This document shows, piece by piece, positions 8,176 to 18,577 of a stretch of 64,000 nucleotides of DNA. Made by a program: the position numbers and the translations under genes. The DNA comes from Flavobacterium aquatile LMG 4008 = ATCC 11947. Lineage in GTDB: Bacteria; Bacteroidota; Bacteroidia; Flavobacteriales; Flavobacteriaceae. Position 1 is the first letter of the stretch, and every line of letters begins with the position of its first letter. A model generated the notes under the pieces. That model was not told the DNA's origin and did not search any database. It worked only from the letters and a program-made list of their open reading frames with translations. The stretch lies in contig NZ_JRHH01000004.1 of the NCBI RefSeq assembly GCF_000757385.1, forward strand, positions 1 to 64,000, read 5' to 3'.

Positions 8176-10572
8176 ATGATTATCAACACCGAATTAGAAT
8201 ATAAAGGTGATTTATTCCCTTCCAAAATAGTCTCATATACGCAAGAAGTTGATTCGATTTTCTTCAATACCGATAATAATGTAATTTTAAAAGTTACTGT
8301 GCTTCGTGACAGTATGATTCGTTTTAGATTTACTACAAAAGGATATTTCAGTAATGACTTTTCGTATGCCATTGATAAATCACAATCGCATGGGTATAAT
8401 AATTTAGAAGTTAGCGAAGAGAAAGATCATTTTAAAATTAAAACTTCTAAAGTTTCTGTTATTGTTCAAAAACATGATTTGCGAGTGGGAATCTATGACC
8501 TTGACGGAAAAACAATTCTTGAAGATGAAATTGGTTTTCATTGGGAAGAAAATTATGAATACGGAGGAAATATCGTAAAAATGAGTAAAGTTTCGCGTGA
8601 TGGCGAGAGTTTTTACGGATTGGGTGATAAAGCAACACATCTAAATTTAAAAGGAAAAAGATTAGAAAATTGGGCTACAGATCAATATGCTTTCTCGAAA
8701 GATCAAGAACCCTTATACAAAGTAGTTCCTTTTTATATAGGGTTACATGATGATGTTTCTTACGGAGTTTTCTTCGATAATACCTTTCGTTCGTATTTCG
8801 ATTTTGCACACGAAAGAAAAAATGTAACGAGTTTTTGGGCCGATGGTGGCGAAATGAACTACTACTTTATTTATGGTCCTAAAATGAGTGATGTGGTAAA
8901 AACGTACACGCATTTAACAGGAAAACCAGAACTTCCTCCATTATGGACGTTAGGATATCATCAATGTAAATGGAGTTATTATCCAGAGAGTAAAGTCAAA
9001 GAAATTACTGGAAAGTTTAGAGAATTGCAAATTCCGTGTGACGCTATTTACCTTGATATTGATTATATGGAAGGTTTTAGATGTTTTACTTGGAGCAAAG
9101 AATATTTTCCCGATCCAAAACGAATGGTTGCCGAATTAGCAAAAGACGGATTTAAAACCGTAGTAATCATCGATCCAGGTATTAAAATTGATAAAGATTA
9201 TTGGGTTTACAAAGAAGGTTTAGAAAAAGATTATTTCTGCAAAAGAGCCGATGGACCCTACATGAAAGGTAAAGTTTGGCCTGGAGATTGTAATTTTCCA
9301 GATTATACAAATCCTGAAGTTAGAGAATGGTGGGCAGGATTATTTAAAGAATTAGTTTCAGAAATAGGAGTGAAAGGTGTATGGAATGATATGAACGAAC
9401 CAGCAGTTATGGAAGTTCCTACCAAAACTTTTCCGCTTGACGTTCGTCATAATTATGATGGAAATAATTGTAGTCATAGAAAGGCACATAATGTTTATGG
9501 AACGCAAATGGCAAGAGCAACTTACGAAGGAATTAAACGATTTGCTTATCCAAAACGTCCTTTTGTAATAACACGTTCAGCGTATTCTGGTGCTCAAAGA
9601 TATACTTCGTCTTGGACAGGTGATAACGTTGCAACTTGGGAACATTTGTGGATTGCAAATATTCAAATGCAACGGATGTCAATGTCGGGAATGGGTTTCA
9701 CAGGTTCAGATATTGGAGGATTTGCAGAACAACCTTCGGCAGAATTATATGCTCGTTGGATTCAACTTGGTGTTTTTCACCCATTTTGTAGAACGCATTC
9801 ATCAGGCCATCATGGTGAGCAAGAACCATGGAGTTTTGGCGATGAAGTAATTGATATTACTCGAAAATTTGTAGAATTGCGTTATCAATTATTACCTTAT
9901 TTATATACCATGTTTTGGCAATATGTAAATGATGGTGTGCCAATGTTAAAACCTTTAGTTTATTTTGACCAAGAAGACAAACAAACGCATTACAGAACCG
10001 ACGAATTTATTTTTGGTAATCAAATTCTAGTTTGTCCAATTCTTGAACCGAATGCATTGGGCAGAAGAATGTATTTACCTCAAGGAAATTGGTACAATTA
10101 CTGGACACAAGAAGTCGTTAAAGGTAAACGCGAATTATGGGTTGCCACCGATTTCGATCAGATTCCACTTTTTGTAAAAGAAGGAGCGATTATTCCGAAA
10201 TATCCAATACAACAGTATGTCGGTGAACTTGAAATTGTTGATCTTTCTTTAGAAGTTTTTTATAAATTAGGGAAAGAAAAATCACACGTTTATGAAGATG
10301 CTCAAGATGGTTACGATTACAACAAAGGTAGATATAGTTATAAAACTTTTAGTTTAAATGGTAAAGATAAAGAGCTTATCATTCAGCAACATAAAGAGGG
10401 TGATTTTGAAACATTATATAAAACAATTAAAATTAGTTTGATTGGATTACCCTTCAAAATAAAAGAAATCGAAATTGACAATGAGAAAGTGAGTTTTGAA
10501 AGCGTTTCTTATGATGGAAATTGTTGTATAACTGTTGATAAAGACTTTACGGAACTGCATTTAATAGGATAG
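8176..10572 (+). CDS. Alpha-glucosidase, glycoside hydrolase family 31
   Basis: The GH31 family retaining mechanism is visible: the nucleophile D405 in VWNDMNEPAVME and the acid/base D483 in SSWTGDNVATWEHL, counted from the chosen start. The protein is 798 residues, with an N-terminal beta-sandwich, the barrel, and two C-terminal beta domains, which is normal for GH31. I chose ATG at 8176; a TTG 18 bases upstream is in frame but less likely. No signal peptide is present, so it probably releases glucose from maltodextrins in the cytoplasm. It follows the glucan genes after a terminator and has its own promoter region with an operator-like palindrome. Confidence 0.92.
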   Translation: MIINTELEYKGDLFPSKIVSYTQEVDSIFFNTDNNVILKVTVLRDSMIRFRFTTKGYFSNDFSYAIDKSQSHGYNNLEVSEEKDHFKIKTSKVSVIVQKHDLRVGIYDLDGKTILEDEIGFHWEENYEYGGNIVKMSKVSRDGESFYGLGDKATHLNLKGKRLENWATDQYAFSKDQEPLYKVVPFYIGLHDDVSYGVFFDNTFRSYFDFAHERKNVTSFWADGGEMNYYFIYGPKMSDVVKTYTHLTGKPELPPLWTLGYHQCKWSYYPESKVKEITGKFRELQIPCDAIYLDIDYMEGFRCFTWSKEYFPDPKRMVAELAKDGFKTVVIIDPGIKIDKDYWVYKEGLEKDYFCKRADGPYMKGKVWPGDCNFPDYTNPEVREWWAGLFKELVSEIGVKGVWNDMNEPAVMEVPTKTFPLDVRHNYDGNNCSHRKAHNVYGTQMARATYEGIKRFAYPKRPFVITRSAYSGAQRYTSSWTGDNVATWEHLWIANIQMQRMSMSGMGFTGSDIGGFAEQPSAELYARWIQLGVFHPFCRTHSSGHHGEQEPWSFGDEVIDITRKFVELRYQLLPYLYTMFWQYVNDGVPMLKPLVYFDQEDKQTHYRTDEFIFGNQILVCPILEPNALGRRMYLPQGNWYNYWTQEVVKGKRELWVATDFDQIPLFVKEGAIIPKYPIQQYVGELEIVDLSLEVFYKLGKEKSHVYEDAQDGYDYNKGRYSYKTFSLNGKDKELIIQQHKEGDFETLYKTIKISLIGLPFKIKEIEIDNEKVSFESVSYDGNCCITVDKDFTELHLIG

Positions 10573-10708
10573 TTTTATCATCTATTCATTAATTGAGATT
10601 TATTAATCGCGATATTATAATAATATAATTATTTTGATTAATCATGTAATATTCAAAAGTTAAAATTTTGTATTTTTACTTTATCAAAAACAAATTAATT
10701 TTATTAAA

Positions 10709-11527
10709 ATGAAAAACAAATATATTTTTGGAGGAATCGCAATCTTAGCATTAATAGTTGCCTGTTCAACAAATCCATTTACCGGAAAAAGTACAATGGC
10801 ACTTGTACCAAATAGTCAAATATTTCCAATGGCTTTTCAAGAATACAGTACTTTTTTGACTCAAAATAAAGTAATTAAAAACACTGCTGAGTCAAGAAAA
10901 ATTGAAACTATTGGAACAAAAATTAAAGTTGCAGCTGAAAGATGGTTGGCTGCCAATGGTCATTCAGATTATTTAGCAGGTTACAGCTGGGAATATAATT
11001 TAGTAGAAGATAAAGCAGTTAATGCTTGGTGTATGCCTGGAGGAAAAATTGTTTTTTACACCGGAATTTTACCAGTTTGTAAAGATGATGCTGGAATTGC
11101 AGCAGTTATGGCTCATGAAGTGGCACATGCACTTTCTAATCATGGTCAACAAAGAATGAGTGCAGGATTAGTGCAACAATTAGGACAAGTAGGCGCAGCT
11201 GTTGCAGTTGGAAATCAAGACCCACAAACTCAAGAAATGGTGATGCAAGCTTACGGAATAGGTTCGCAAGTTGGTGTTATGTTACCTTTTAGTAGAAAAC
11301 ATGAAAGTGAAGCTGATATGATTGGACTAACTTTAATGGCTATTGCTGGTTATAATCCGCAAAATGCCGTTTCCGTTTGGGAAAGAATGTCTGCTCAATC
11401 AAATGGCCAAGCACCACCAGAAATTTTAAGTACGCACCCAAGTAATGAAACTAGAATCAAAAATTTAACAGCATTAATTCCACAAGCAAAAGCCGAAGCT
11501 GCAAAATTTGGGGTAACTTTTAAATAA
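10709..11527 (+). CDS. M48 family metallopeptidase, lipoprotein
   Basis: The protein starts with a lipoprotein signal ending LIVAC (C19) and contains the zinc motif HEVAH (H136, E137, H140) with a second-shell HESEAD near 200 that supplies the third ligand. This is the arrangement of periplasmic M48 peptidases such as LoiP/YcaL and BepA-like proteins, which act on outer-membrane protein quality control; the specific substrate is unknown. It is 272 residues, transcribed alone, and closed by a strong terminator. Confidence 0.88.
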   Translation: MKNKYIFGGIAILALIVACSTNPFTGKSTMALVPNSQIFPMAFQEYSTFLTQNKVIKNTAESRKIETIGTKIKVAAERWLAANGHSDYLAGYSWEYNLVEDKAVNAWCMPGGKIVFYTGILPVCKDDAGIAAVMAHEVAHALSNHGQQRMSAGLVQQLGQVGAAVAVGNQDPQTQEMVMQAYGIGSQVGVMLPFSRKHESEADMIGLTLMAIAGYNPQNAVSVWERMSAQSNGQAPPEILSTHPSNETRIKNLTALIPQAKAEAAKFGVTFK

Positions 11528-11557
11528 CATTGTAATTATAAAAAAAGAGTATATTTG

Positions 11558-11587
11558 AAGCTGTCAATTTTTATTGACAGCTTTTTT
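11558..11587 (+). terminator. Terminator after the M48 peptidase
   Basis: A 10-bp perfect stem (AAGCTGTCAA with TTGACAGCTT) and a T-run lie 30 bases after the stop codon. Confidence 0.9.
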
Positions 11588-11612
11588 AATTCAATAAATT
11601 AAACAAACAAGT

Positions 11613-12929
11613 ATGCCAAATTTAGAAAAAGGAAATCCGAAATTATTAAATGCCTGGGCTTTTTACGATTGGGCAAATTCTGTTTACAGTTTAGTAATTG
11701 CATCTGCAGTATTTCCGATTTTCTATGAAATGATTTTCAAAGAAAGCGGAAAAAACTATGTAATGTTTTTAGGATACAAATGCAAAGATACCGCTATGAT
11801 TAGCTTTGTAACGGCTTTTGCTTTTCTTATTGTTGCTATTTTTTCACCATTTCTTTCGGGTATTTCTGATTACTTAGGAAACAAAAAAGCTTTTATGAGA
11901 TTTTTTTGCTACTTGGGCGGACTTTCTTGCATTGGATTATTTTGGTTTAATTTAGATAACTTATTTTTTAGTTATGCTGCTTATTTTTTTGGTTTGATAG
12001 GGTTCTGGTCGAGTTTGGTTTTTTATAATTCTTATCTACCAGATATTGCTTTTCCTGAACAACAAGACAAAGTTAGTGCTAGAGGATTTTCAATGGGATA
12101 CATTGGAAGTACATTATTGTTAATTATAAATTTAGCAATGGTAATGTTTCCAGATACGTTCGGTATTGAGTCTCCAAAAATGGCAATGCGAATTTCATTC
12201 TTAATGGTTGGAATTTGGTGGATAGGTTTTAGTCATGTAACCTATTATTATCTGCCAAAAGGAAATAGAAACAACGTTCCACTTACCAAAGATTTTATTT
12301 TTAAAGGTTTTCACGAATTAAAAAATGTTTGGAAACAATTGCAGCAAAATGAAGCACTTAAAAGATATCTGAATAGTTATTTTGTTTTTATAATGGCTGT
12401 TCAAACGGTAATGCTTGTGGCAACCTACTTTGGTGCAACAGAAGTTACTTGGGGAGAAACCGATAAAACAATGGGCTTAATTATCAGTATTTTGCTAATT
12501 CAATTGGTTGCTGTAATTGGTGCTTTTTTAACATCAAGAGCTTCAGCCAAATTTGGCAATATTAATACTTTAATTTTCTTAAATGCATTTTGGGCCATTT
12601 TATGCGCTTTTGCCTATTTTGTTCACACTCCTGTTCAATTTTATGCTACTGCAGGTTTTGTAGGTCTTGTTATGGGAGGAATTCAATCATTAGCAAGATC
12701 AACTTATTCGAAACTTTTACCAGAAACCGATGACACTGCATCATTCTTCAGTTTTTATGATGTTACCGAGAAAGTAGGAATTGTTATCGGAATGTCAATT
12801 TACGGAATCATTGACCAAGTAACAGGTTCTATGAGAAATGCTATTGTCTTTTTAGGAGTGTTTTTTATCGTTGGACTGCTTCTGCTTTTAAGAGTTCCTA
12901 AAAATAATTTTGCATTGAATAAAAAATAA
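11613..12929 (+). CDS. MFS transporter, UMF1 (Atg22-like) family
   Basis: The 438-residue protein has about twelve hydrophobic segments. Its N terminus, NAWAFYDWANSVYSLVI, carries the FYDWANS signature of the UMF1/Atg22-like branch of the major facilitator superfamily. Yeast Atg22 is a vacuolar amino-acid exporter; the bacterial substrates are not established. The inner-membrane location is inferred from hydrophobicity. It is followed after 23 bp by a lipoprotein gene that may share the transcript. Confidence 0.85.
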   Translation: MPNLEKGNPKLLNAWAFYDWANSVYSLVIASAVFPIFYEMIFKESGKNYVMFLGYKCKDTAMISFVTAFAFLIVAIFSPFLSGISDYLGNKKAFMRFFCYLGGLSCIGLFWFNLDNLFFSYAAYFFGLIGFWSSLVFYNSYLPDIAFPEQQDKVSARGFSMGYIGSTLLLIINLAMVMFPDTFGIESPKMAMRISFLMVGIWWIGFSHVTYYYLPKGNRNNVPLTKDFIFKGFHELKNVWKQLQQNEALKRYLNSYFVFIMAVQTVMLVATYFGATEVTWGETDKTMGLIISILLIQLVAVIGAFLTSRASAKFGNINTLIFLNAFWAILCAFAYFVHTPVQFYATAGFVGLVMGGIQSLARSTYSKLLPETDDTASFFSFYDVTEKVGIVIGMSIYGIIDQVTGSMRNAIVFLGVFFIVGLLLLLRVPKNNFALNKK

Positions 12930-12952
12930 TTATATTTGGAAAAAATATCATA

Positions 12953-13939
12953 ATGAAACAAATAAAATTTTTATCAGCATTAATTATTCTTTTTAGTGCA
13001 TTTACTTTTACTTCTTGCGATAATGAAGCAATAGATCCTGCTCTTAATCCTGATGATTTTGGTGGTGGCGGTGTTCCAACTGGCGGAGCTTTTACAGCTA
13101 AAGTTGATGGCGTAGATTTTAATGCAAATGAATTAATTGAGGCAGATTATACCAATACAGCATTTGGTACTCAATTGAATATTATTGGAGCTACAAGTAG
13201 TGGTAAGATTATGCATATGCAAATTCTCAACCCAACAGTGGGAACAAGAACAGCAACTGATAATATAGAAACATTGTTAACTTTTTCATATTTTGCAAGT
13301 GTTAACGATCAATATTCGTCAATAAATATATCAAATGGAAGTTATAATGGAACTATTACAATAACTGAATTCAATTTGTCAACAAATAAAGTTTCAGGAA
13401 CATTTAGTTTTATTGGTTACGGCACAACGTCAAGCACTGCTCAAGTTGAAGTAACTACAGGTGTTTTTAATAATATTACTTTTCAAAACGACGTAACAAC
13501 AACTCCGCCTCCTGGAATTGTTGGTTCTTATCTTCTTACAGCATTTAATACTTCGGTTCCTACTGATTTAAATGGAGATGGAACTAATTCAACAAATCAA
13601 TTAAACGAAACAACATGTTTTAATGATTCATTTTTAACTATTAATGCAAATAATACATTTTCAACAGATGCTAAAGGTATCGAAATCATTTTTGGAACTG
13701 GTGGAGGAGTTGATGAAGTTGGATGTTTTGAAGATCCTGAAATAACAGGAACTTGGTCGCTTAATGGAAACCAAATATCATTTACTTACACAGATGAAGG
13801 CGAAATATATACTGATGTATTTACAGTTACAGGAAATACTTTAACCTTCACTTTAGAAGATGGAGACATTGTAGGAAATGCCGGCGGATCACCAGTTTAC
13901 CTTACATCTGATATTACTTTAATATATACAAAGCAGTAA
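12953..13939 (+). CDS. Two-domain lipoprotein (DUF6252-like plus lipocalin-like domain)
   Basis: A lipoprotein signal ends FTFTSC, and the mature protein begins with C-D-N-E, an acidic start of the kind that directs flavobacterial lipoproteins to the cell surface. Residues of about 45-180 resemble the DUF6252-like domain seen again in the lipoprotein at 43062-43595: FTAKVDGVDFNAN at the start, a GTFSF strand and a closing VTTGVFNNITF. After a proline-rich linker (TTPPPG), residues of about 185-328 look like a lipocalin-type domain (GSYLLTAFNTS, then GTWSLNGNQISFTY). No catalytic motif is seen and the ligand is unknown. Confidence 0.65.
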   Translation: MKQIKFLSALIILFSAFTFTSCDNEAIDPALNPDDFGGGGVPTGGAFTAKVDGVDFNANELIEADYTNTAFGTQLNIIGATSSGKIMHMQILNPTVGTRTATDNIETLLTFSYFASVNDQYSSINISNGSYNGTITITEFNLSTNKVSGTFSFIGYGTTSSTAQVEVTTGVFNNITFQNDVTTTPPPGIVGSYLLTAFNTSVPTDLNGDGTNSTNQLNETTCFNDSFLTINANNTFSTDAKGIEIIFGTGGGVDEVGCFEDPEITGTWSLNGNQISFTYTDEGEIYTDVFTVTGNTLTFTLEDGDIVGNAGGSPVYLTSDITLIYTKQ

Positions 13940-13965
13940 ATAAATAATTCAACAATACTAAAATT

Positions 13966-13993
13966 AATCCGTCTTTATGGCGGATTTTTTTTT
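13966..13993 (+). terminator. Terminator after the two-domain lipoprotein
   Basis: The sequence AATCCG - loop - CGGATT followed by nine T lies 26 bases after the stop codon. Confidence 0.8.
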
Positions 13994-13994
13994 G

Positions 13995-14010
13995 TGGCAC
14001 AGTCATTGCA
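13995..14010 (+). promoter_or_regulatory. Sigma-54 (-24/-12) promoter-like site upstream of lon
   Basis: TGGCAC, five bases, then TTGCA matches the -24/-12 consensus for RpoN promoters exactly, and it is preceded by TTG as is common. It lies about 140 bases before the lon start, just past the terminator of the previous gene, in the correct orientation. No enhancer-binding protein gene is visible in the window, so the activator is unknown. Confidence 0.55.
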
Positions 14011-14152
14011 TTTTTAATAATAATATCGATAAAGTTTGACTTCCTTTGATTTTATGGTAATTTTAGTGCCATACATCGATTATAATTTCTCAGCCTTTAT
14101 CAAAAAGTTATATTTGTTTAAATTTTAATGTCACATTGACTCAAACTGAAAT

Positions 14153-16606
14153 ATGTCAAATCACAAAATACTAACCTTTGACAATTTGTCATTGCAAGAA
14201 TTCGATACAGAAGCCGATTTAATTCCACTCTTAACGCCAGAAGATGAAGCAGAAATGACCAATGAGGAACTTCCTGATTCATTACCAATTCTTCCTTTGA
14301 GAAACACCGTTCTTTTTCCTGGTGTAGTAATTCCGATTACCGCAGGAAGAGACAAATCTATTAAGTTAATCAACGAAGCCAATGCGGGCAATAAAATTAT
14401 TGGTGTTGTTGCTCAAATAAATGAAGAAGATGAAGATCCTACAAAAAACGATATCAATAAAGTTGGAACTGTCGCGAGAATTCTAAGAGTTTTAAAAATG
14501 CCTGATGGAAACATAACTGTTATCCTTCAAGGTAAAAAACGATTTGAAATTGATGAAGTAATTTCAGAAACACCCTATATTACTGCTAAAATTAAAGAAT
14601 GTCCAGAAAAAAGACCTGGAAAACACGATACAGAATTTTCTACAATTGTTGAATCAATTAAAGAATTGGCAATCGAAATTATTAAAGAAAGTCCTAATAT
14701 TCCTACCGAAGCTACTTTTGCAATTAAAAATATCGAAAGTCAGTCGTTTCTGATCAATTTTGTTTCTTCAAATATGAATCTTTCTGTTGAAGAAAAACAA
14801 ACATTATTGGTAATGAATGTTCTTAAAGAAAGAGCTTTAGAAACCTTGCGATACATGAACGTGGAATTGCAAAAATTGGAACTTAAAAACGATATTCAAT
14901 CTAAAGTTCGTTTCGATTTAGACCAACAACAACGCGAATATTTCTTGCATCAACAAATGAAAACCATTCAAGAAGAATTGGGTGGCGTTTCTAATGAGCA
15001 AGAATTTGAAGAAATGCGTACCAAAGCAAAAGCCAAAAAATGGGACGATAAAACGAGTAAACATTTTGAGAAAGAATTTTCAAAATTACAACGTATGAAT
15101 CCGCAAGCGCCAGATTTTGGTATTCAAAGAAACTATTTAGAGTTGTTTTTAGATTTGCCTTGGAGTGTTTATTCTAAAGATAATTTCAATTTAAAAAACG
15201 CTCAAAAAGTTTTAGATAGAGATCACTTTGGATTGGAAGATGTCAAAAAAAGAATGATTGAACATTTAGCAGTTTTAAAATTGCGAAATGATATGAAATC
15301 TCCAATTATTTGTTTAACTGGACCTCCAGGAGTTGGAAAAACTTCTATTGGTAAATCTGTGGCCGAAGCTTTAGGTCGCGAATATGTTCGAATTTCACTC
15401 GGTGGATTACGTGACGAAGCAGAAATTCGTGGACACAGAAAAACTTATATCGGTGCAATGCCTGGACGTATTATCCAAAGTATTAAAAAGGCACAAACAT
15501 CGAATCCAGTTTTTATTTTGGATGAAATTGATAAATTATCAACTAGTAATCAAGGAGATCCATCTTCAGCATTATTAGAAGTTTTAGATCCAGAGCAAAA
15601 TAATTCATTCTACGATAATTTCCTAGAAATGGGTTACGATTTATCTAAAGTGATGTTTATTGCAACTTCAAATACCATGTCAACCATCCAACCTGCGTTA
15701 AAAGACAGAATGGAAGTGATTAAAATGACAGGTTACACAACCGAAGAAAAAGTGGAAATAGCGCGTCAGCATTTATTTCCAAAGCAATTAAAAGAACACG
15801 GATTAACTTCTAAAGCTTTAACGATTGGGAAAAAACAATTAGAAAAAATCGTTGAGGGTTACACACGTGAATCGGGTGTGAGAAGTCTGGAACAGAAAAT
15901 TGCACAAGTTATAAGAAACGCTGCAAAATCGGTTGCAATGGAAGAGGAATACAATACAAAAGTAACCGATGAAGATATTGTAAAAGTTTTAGGTTCGCCA
16001 AAATTAGAACGTGACAAAGCCGAAGGAAATGATGTTGCTGGAGTGGTTACTGGCTTAGCTTGGACTTCTGTTGGTGGCGATATTTTATTTATAGAATCAT
16101 TGATTTCGAAAGGAAAAGGCGCATTAACCTTAACAGGAAATTTAGGTACAGTTATGAAAGAATCGGCTACAATTGCCTTAGAATATATTAAAGCAAATGC
16201 CGAACTTTTTGGATTAGATCAAGATATTTTAACCAAATACAATATTCACTTACACGTACCAGAAGGAGCAACTCCAAAAGACGGACCAAGTGCTGGAATT
16301 GCAATGCTAACTTCTATGATTTCGCTTTTAACCCAAAAGAAGATTAAAAAAGGTATCGCCATGACAGGTGAAATTACTTTACGCGGAAAAGTACTTCCTG
16401 TTGGAGGAATTAAAGAAAAAATTCTCGCTGCTAAACGCGCCAACATTAAAGAAATAATTTTATGTCACGAAAATAAAAGTGATATTGAAGAAATAAAAGC
16501 CAATTATCTAGAAGGTCTAACGTTTCATTATGTGAAAGAAATGAGCGAAGTTATTGACATTGCCATCACAAATCAAAAGGTGAAAAACGCTAAAATCATA
16601 GATTAA
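14153..16606 (+). CDS. lon: ATP-dependent protease Lon
   Basis: Lon degrades misfolded and regulatory proteins in the cytoplasm. The 817-residue protein has the N-terminal LON substrate domain (about 40-245), the AAA+ module with Walker A GPPGVGKT (starting G390) and Walker [11 protein letters not shown], and the C-terminal protease domain with catalytic S713 in [11 protein letters not shown] and the partner lysine in GGIKEKIL. All key residues are present. It is transcribed alone, with an upstream sigma-54-like site and a terminator behind. Confidence 0.97.
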   Translation: MSNHKILTFDNLSLQEFDTEADLIPLLTPEDEAEMTNEELPDSLPILPLRNTVLFPGVVIPITAGRDKSIKLINEANAGNKIIGVVAQINEEDEDPTKNDINKVGTVARILRVLKMPDGNITVILQGKKRFEIDEVISETPYITAKIKECPEKRPGKHDTEFSTIVESIKELAIEIIKESPNIPTEATFAIKNIESQSFLINFVSSNMNLSVEEKQTLLVMNVLKERALETLRYMNVELQKLELKNDIQSKVRFDLDQQQREYFLHQQMKTIQEELGGVSNEQEFEEMRTKAKAKKWDDKTSKHFEKEFSKLQRMNPQAPDFGIQRNYLELFLDLPWSVYSKDNFNLKNAQKVLDRDHFGLEDVKKRMIEHLAVLKLRNDMKSPIICLTGPPGVGKTSIGKSVAEALGREYVRISLGGLRDEAEIRGHRKTYIGAMPGRIIQSIKKAQTSNPVFILDEIDKLSTSNQGDPSSALLEVLDPEQNNSFYDNFLEMGYDLSKVMFIATSNTMSTIQPALKDRMEVIKMTGYTTEEKVEIARQHLFPKQLKEHGLTSKALTIGKKQLEKIVEGYTRESGVRSLEQKIAQVIRNAAKSVAMEEEYNTKVTDEDIVKVLGSPKLERDKAEGNDVAGVVTGLAWTSVGGDILFIESLISKGKGALTLTGNLGTVMKESATIALEYIKANAELFGLDQDILTKYNIHLHVPEGATPKDGPSAGIAMLTSMISLLTQKKIKKGIAMTGEITLRGKVLPVGGIKEKILAAKRANIKEIILCHENKSDIEEIKANYLEGLTFHYVKEMSEVIDIAITNQKVKNAKIID

Positions 16607-16628
16607 TTTGTTTATATTATATATTTTG

Positions 16629-16660
16629 AAGGCATGAGAAATAAAACTCATGCCTTTTTA
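16629..16660 (+). terminator. Terminator after lon
   Basis: A 10-bp stem (AAGGCATGAG with CTCATGCCTT) and a T-run follow the lon stop codon by about 25 bases. Confidence 0.9.
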
Positions 16661-16735
16661 TTTTTGTTTTCACGATAACTTTAAAAATAATATCTTCGCA
16701 TTTCCGTTATAGATAGAGAAATTGCTATTTTTTGT

Positions 16736-17773
16736 ATGTTAAAAAGACTACTTATCGTTCTTATGATGCTTTTTTGTGCTGTAAATTACAGTCAAGTTGG
16801 CGGTAAATCAGTTTATCAATTTCTCAACTTGGTAACATCTCCACGTCAGGCTGCGCTTGGTGGAAAGGTAATTACGATTTATGATAATGATGTTAACCAA
16901 GTACATTTTAATCCTGCAACAATCAATGCTGAAATGGACAATCACTTGTCTTTAAATTACGGAAATTATTACGGCGAAGTAACCTATGGAACTGCGGCGT
17001 ATGCTTACACTTATGACAGACACGTGCAAACATTTCACGCCGGAGTGAATTATGTAAATTACGGAAAATTTGAAGGTTTCGACGAAAATGGTCAGCCTAC
17101 AACTTCTTTTACGGGTAGTGAAGCGGCGCTTTCTTTTGGGTACGCGTACAATGTTCCGTTTACCAATTTTTATTTTGGAGCTAACGCCAAATTAATTTCG
17201 TCTACTTTAGAAAGTTATAATTCTATTGGTGGCGCGGTCGATTTTGGAGCACTTTTTATAGACGAAGGAAACGATGTTAATTGGGCTTTGGTAGTAAGAA
17301 ATGTTGGAACGCAAATTACAACTTACGCTGGAAACAGTGAAAAATTACCGCTTGAAATACTTATCGGTGTTTCGCAAGAAGTTGAAAATGTACCTATTCG
17401 TTGGCATTTAACTTTAGAGAACATGCAACAATGGAATGTTGCTTTTTCAAATCCGAATAGAGCAACAGGAAGTATTGATGGTGGTTCATCTCAAGAAAAA
17501 GTTGGATTTATAAACAATGCTTTACGACATGTCGTTGTTGGAGCCGAATTATTTCCAACCAAAGGATTCAACATTAGATTAGGATACAATTTTAGAAGAG
17601 CTGAAGAATTGCGTGTGGTAGAACAGCGAAATTTTTCTGGAATTTCGCTTGGAGTTGGATTGAAAATGGGTAATATCAAATTTAATTATTCCTACTCAAG
17701 ATACACTTTAGCGGCAAATACAAGTTTGTTCGGATTAACAATCGATTTTTCGGATAAACGTTATCAATATTAA
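16736..17773 (+). CDS. porQ: Type IX secretion system protein PorQ
   Basis: The 345-residue protein has a signal peptide (to about residue 20) and a predicted outer-membrane beta-barrel built of alternating aromatic strands. The opening SVYQFLNLVTSPRQAALGGK and the early FNPATIN segment are typical of PorQ. PorQ belongs to the outer-membrane part of the type IX secretion/attachment machinery of Bacteroidota, working with PorU, PorV and PorZ. The gene order porQ-cmk is common in the phylum and supports the call. The next start is 12 bp away. Confidence 0.85.
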   Translation: MLKRLLIVLMMLFCAVNYSQVGGKSVYQFLNLVTSPRQAALGGKVITIYDNDVNQVHFNPATINAEMDNHLSLNYGNYYGEVTYGTAAYAYTYDRHVQTFHAGVNYVNYGKFEGFDENGQPTTSFTGSEAALSFGYAYNVPFTNFYFGANAKLISSTLESYNSIGGAVDFGALFIDEGNDVNWALVVRNVGTQITTYAGNSEKLPLEILIGVSQEVENVPIRWHLTLENMQQWNVAFSNPNRATGSIDGGSSQEKVGFINNALRHVVVGAELFPTKGFNIRLGYNFRRAEELRVVEQRNFSGISLGVGLKMGNIKFNYSYSRYTLAANTSLFGLTIDFSDKRYQY

Positions 17774-17785
17774 AATACATCACAT

Positions 17786-18475
17786 TTGAAAAACATTACA
17801 ATTGCAATAGACGGATTTTCATCAACAGGGAAAAGTACTTTAGCCAAACAATTAGCCAAACATTTGGGTTATATTTATGTTGATACTGGCGCAATGTATC
17901 GTGCTGTAGCTTTATTCTCTATGCAAAACGGCTATATTTCTGCTGAATACTTTGATAAAGAAACACTTGTGAATAGTCTTCCAAACATCAAATTACATTT
18001 TGAATTTAACGCCGAATTAGGTTTTGCCGAAATGTTTCTAAATAATGTAAACGTAGAAAAGGAAATTCGAACGATAGAAGTGTCCAATTTTGTTAGTAAA
18101 ATAGCTGAAGTTTCTCAAGTTAGAGCCAAATTGGTAGAACAACAGCAAGAAATGGGAAGAAATAAAGGAATCGTTATGGATGGACGCGACATTGGAACTG
18201 TAGTTTTTCCTGATGCCGAACTTAAAATATTCATGACTGCAAGTGCAGAAACTAGAGCGCAAAGACGATTTGACGAACTTCAATCCAAAGGCGATAATGT
18301 ATCTTATGAAGAAGTTTTAAAAAATGTTCAAGAGCGTGATTATATTGATTCTCACAGAGACGATTCTCCTTTAGTGATTGCGGATGATGCCATAGAAATC
18401 GATAATTCTTACCTTACAAGAGAAGAACAATTCGCCGCAGTTTTAGAATTGGTTGATGAAGTAATCAATTCTTAA
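17786..18475 (+). CDS. cmk: Cytidylate kinase
   Basis: Cmk phosphorylates CMP and dCMP. The P-loop is GFSSTGKST (K16), followed by the family motif VDTGAMYRAVALF, the NMP-binding insert, and GRDIGTVVFPDAELKIFM with the RRFDELQ lid. At 229 residues it is full length. The start is a TTG codon; no ATG is available upstream of the P-loop, so TTG is required. It lies 12 bp after porQ and is probably co-transcribed. Confidence 0.95.
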   Translation: MKNITIAIDGFSSTGKSTLAKQLAKHLGYIYVDTGAMYRAVALFSMQNGYISAEYFDKETLVNSLPNIKLHFEFNAELGFAEMFLNNVNVEKEIRTIEVSNFVSKIAEVSQVRAKLVEQQQEMGRNKGIVMDGRDIGTVVFPDAELKIFMTASAETRAQRRFDELQSKGDNVSYEEVLKNVQERDYIDSHRDDSPLVIADDAIEIDNSYLTREEQFAAVLELVDEVINS

Positions 18476-18577
18476 AAATTCAGCTTTGTCATTCTGACAA
18501 AAAAAATCAAATCATTTGGTAATTTCAATATTAATAGTAGATTTACAATCTATTTACGTTATAAAAATATAGTTGTT

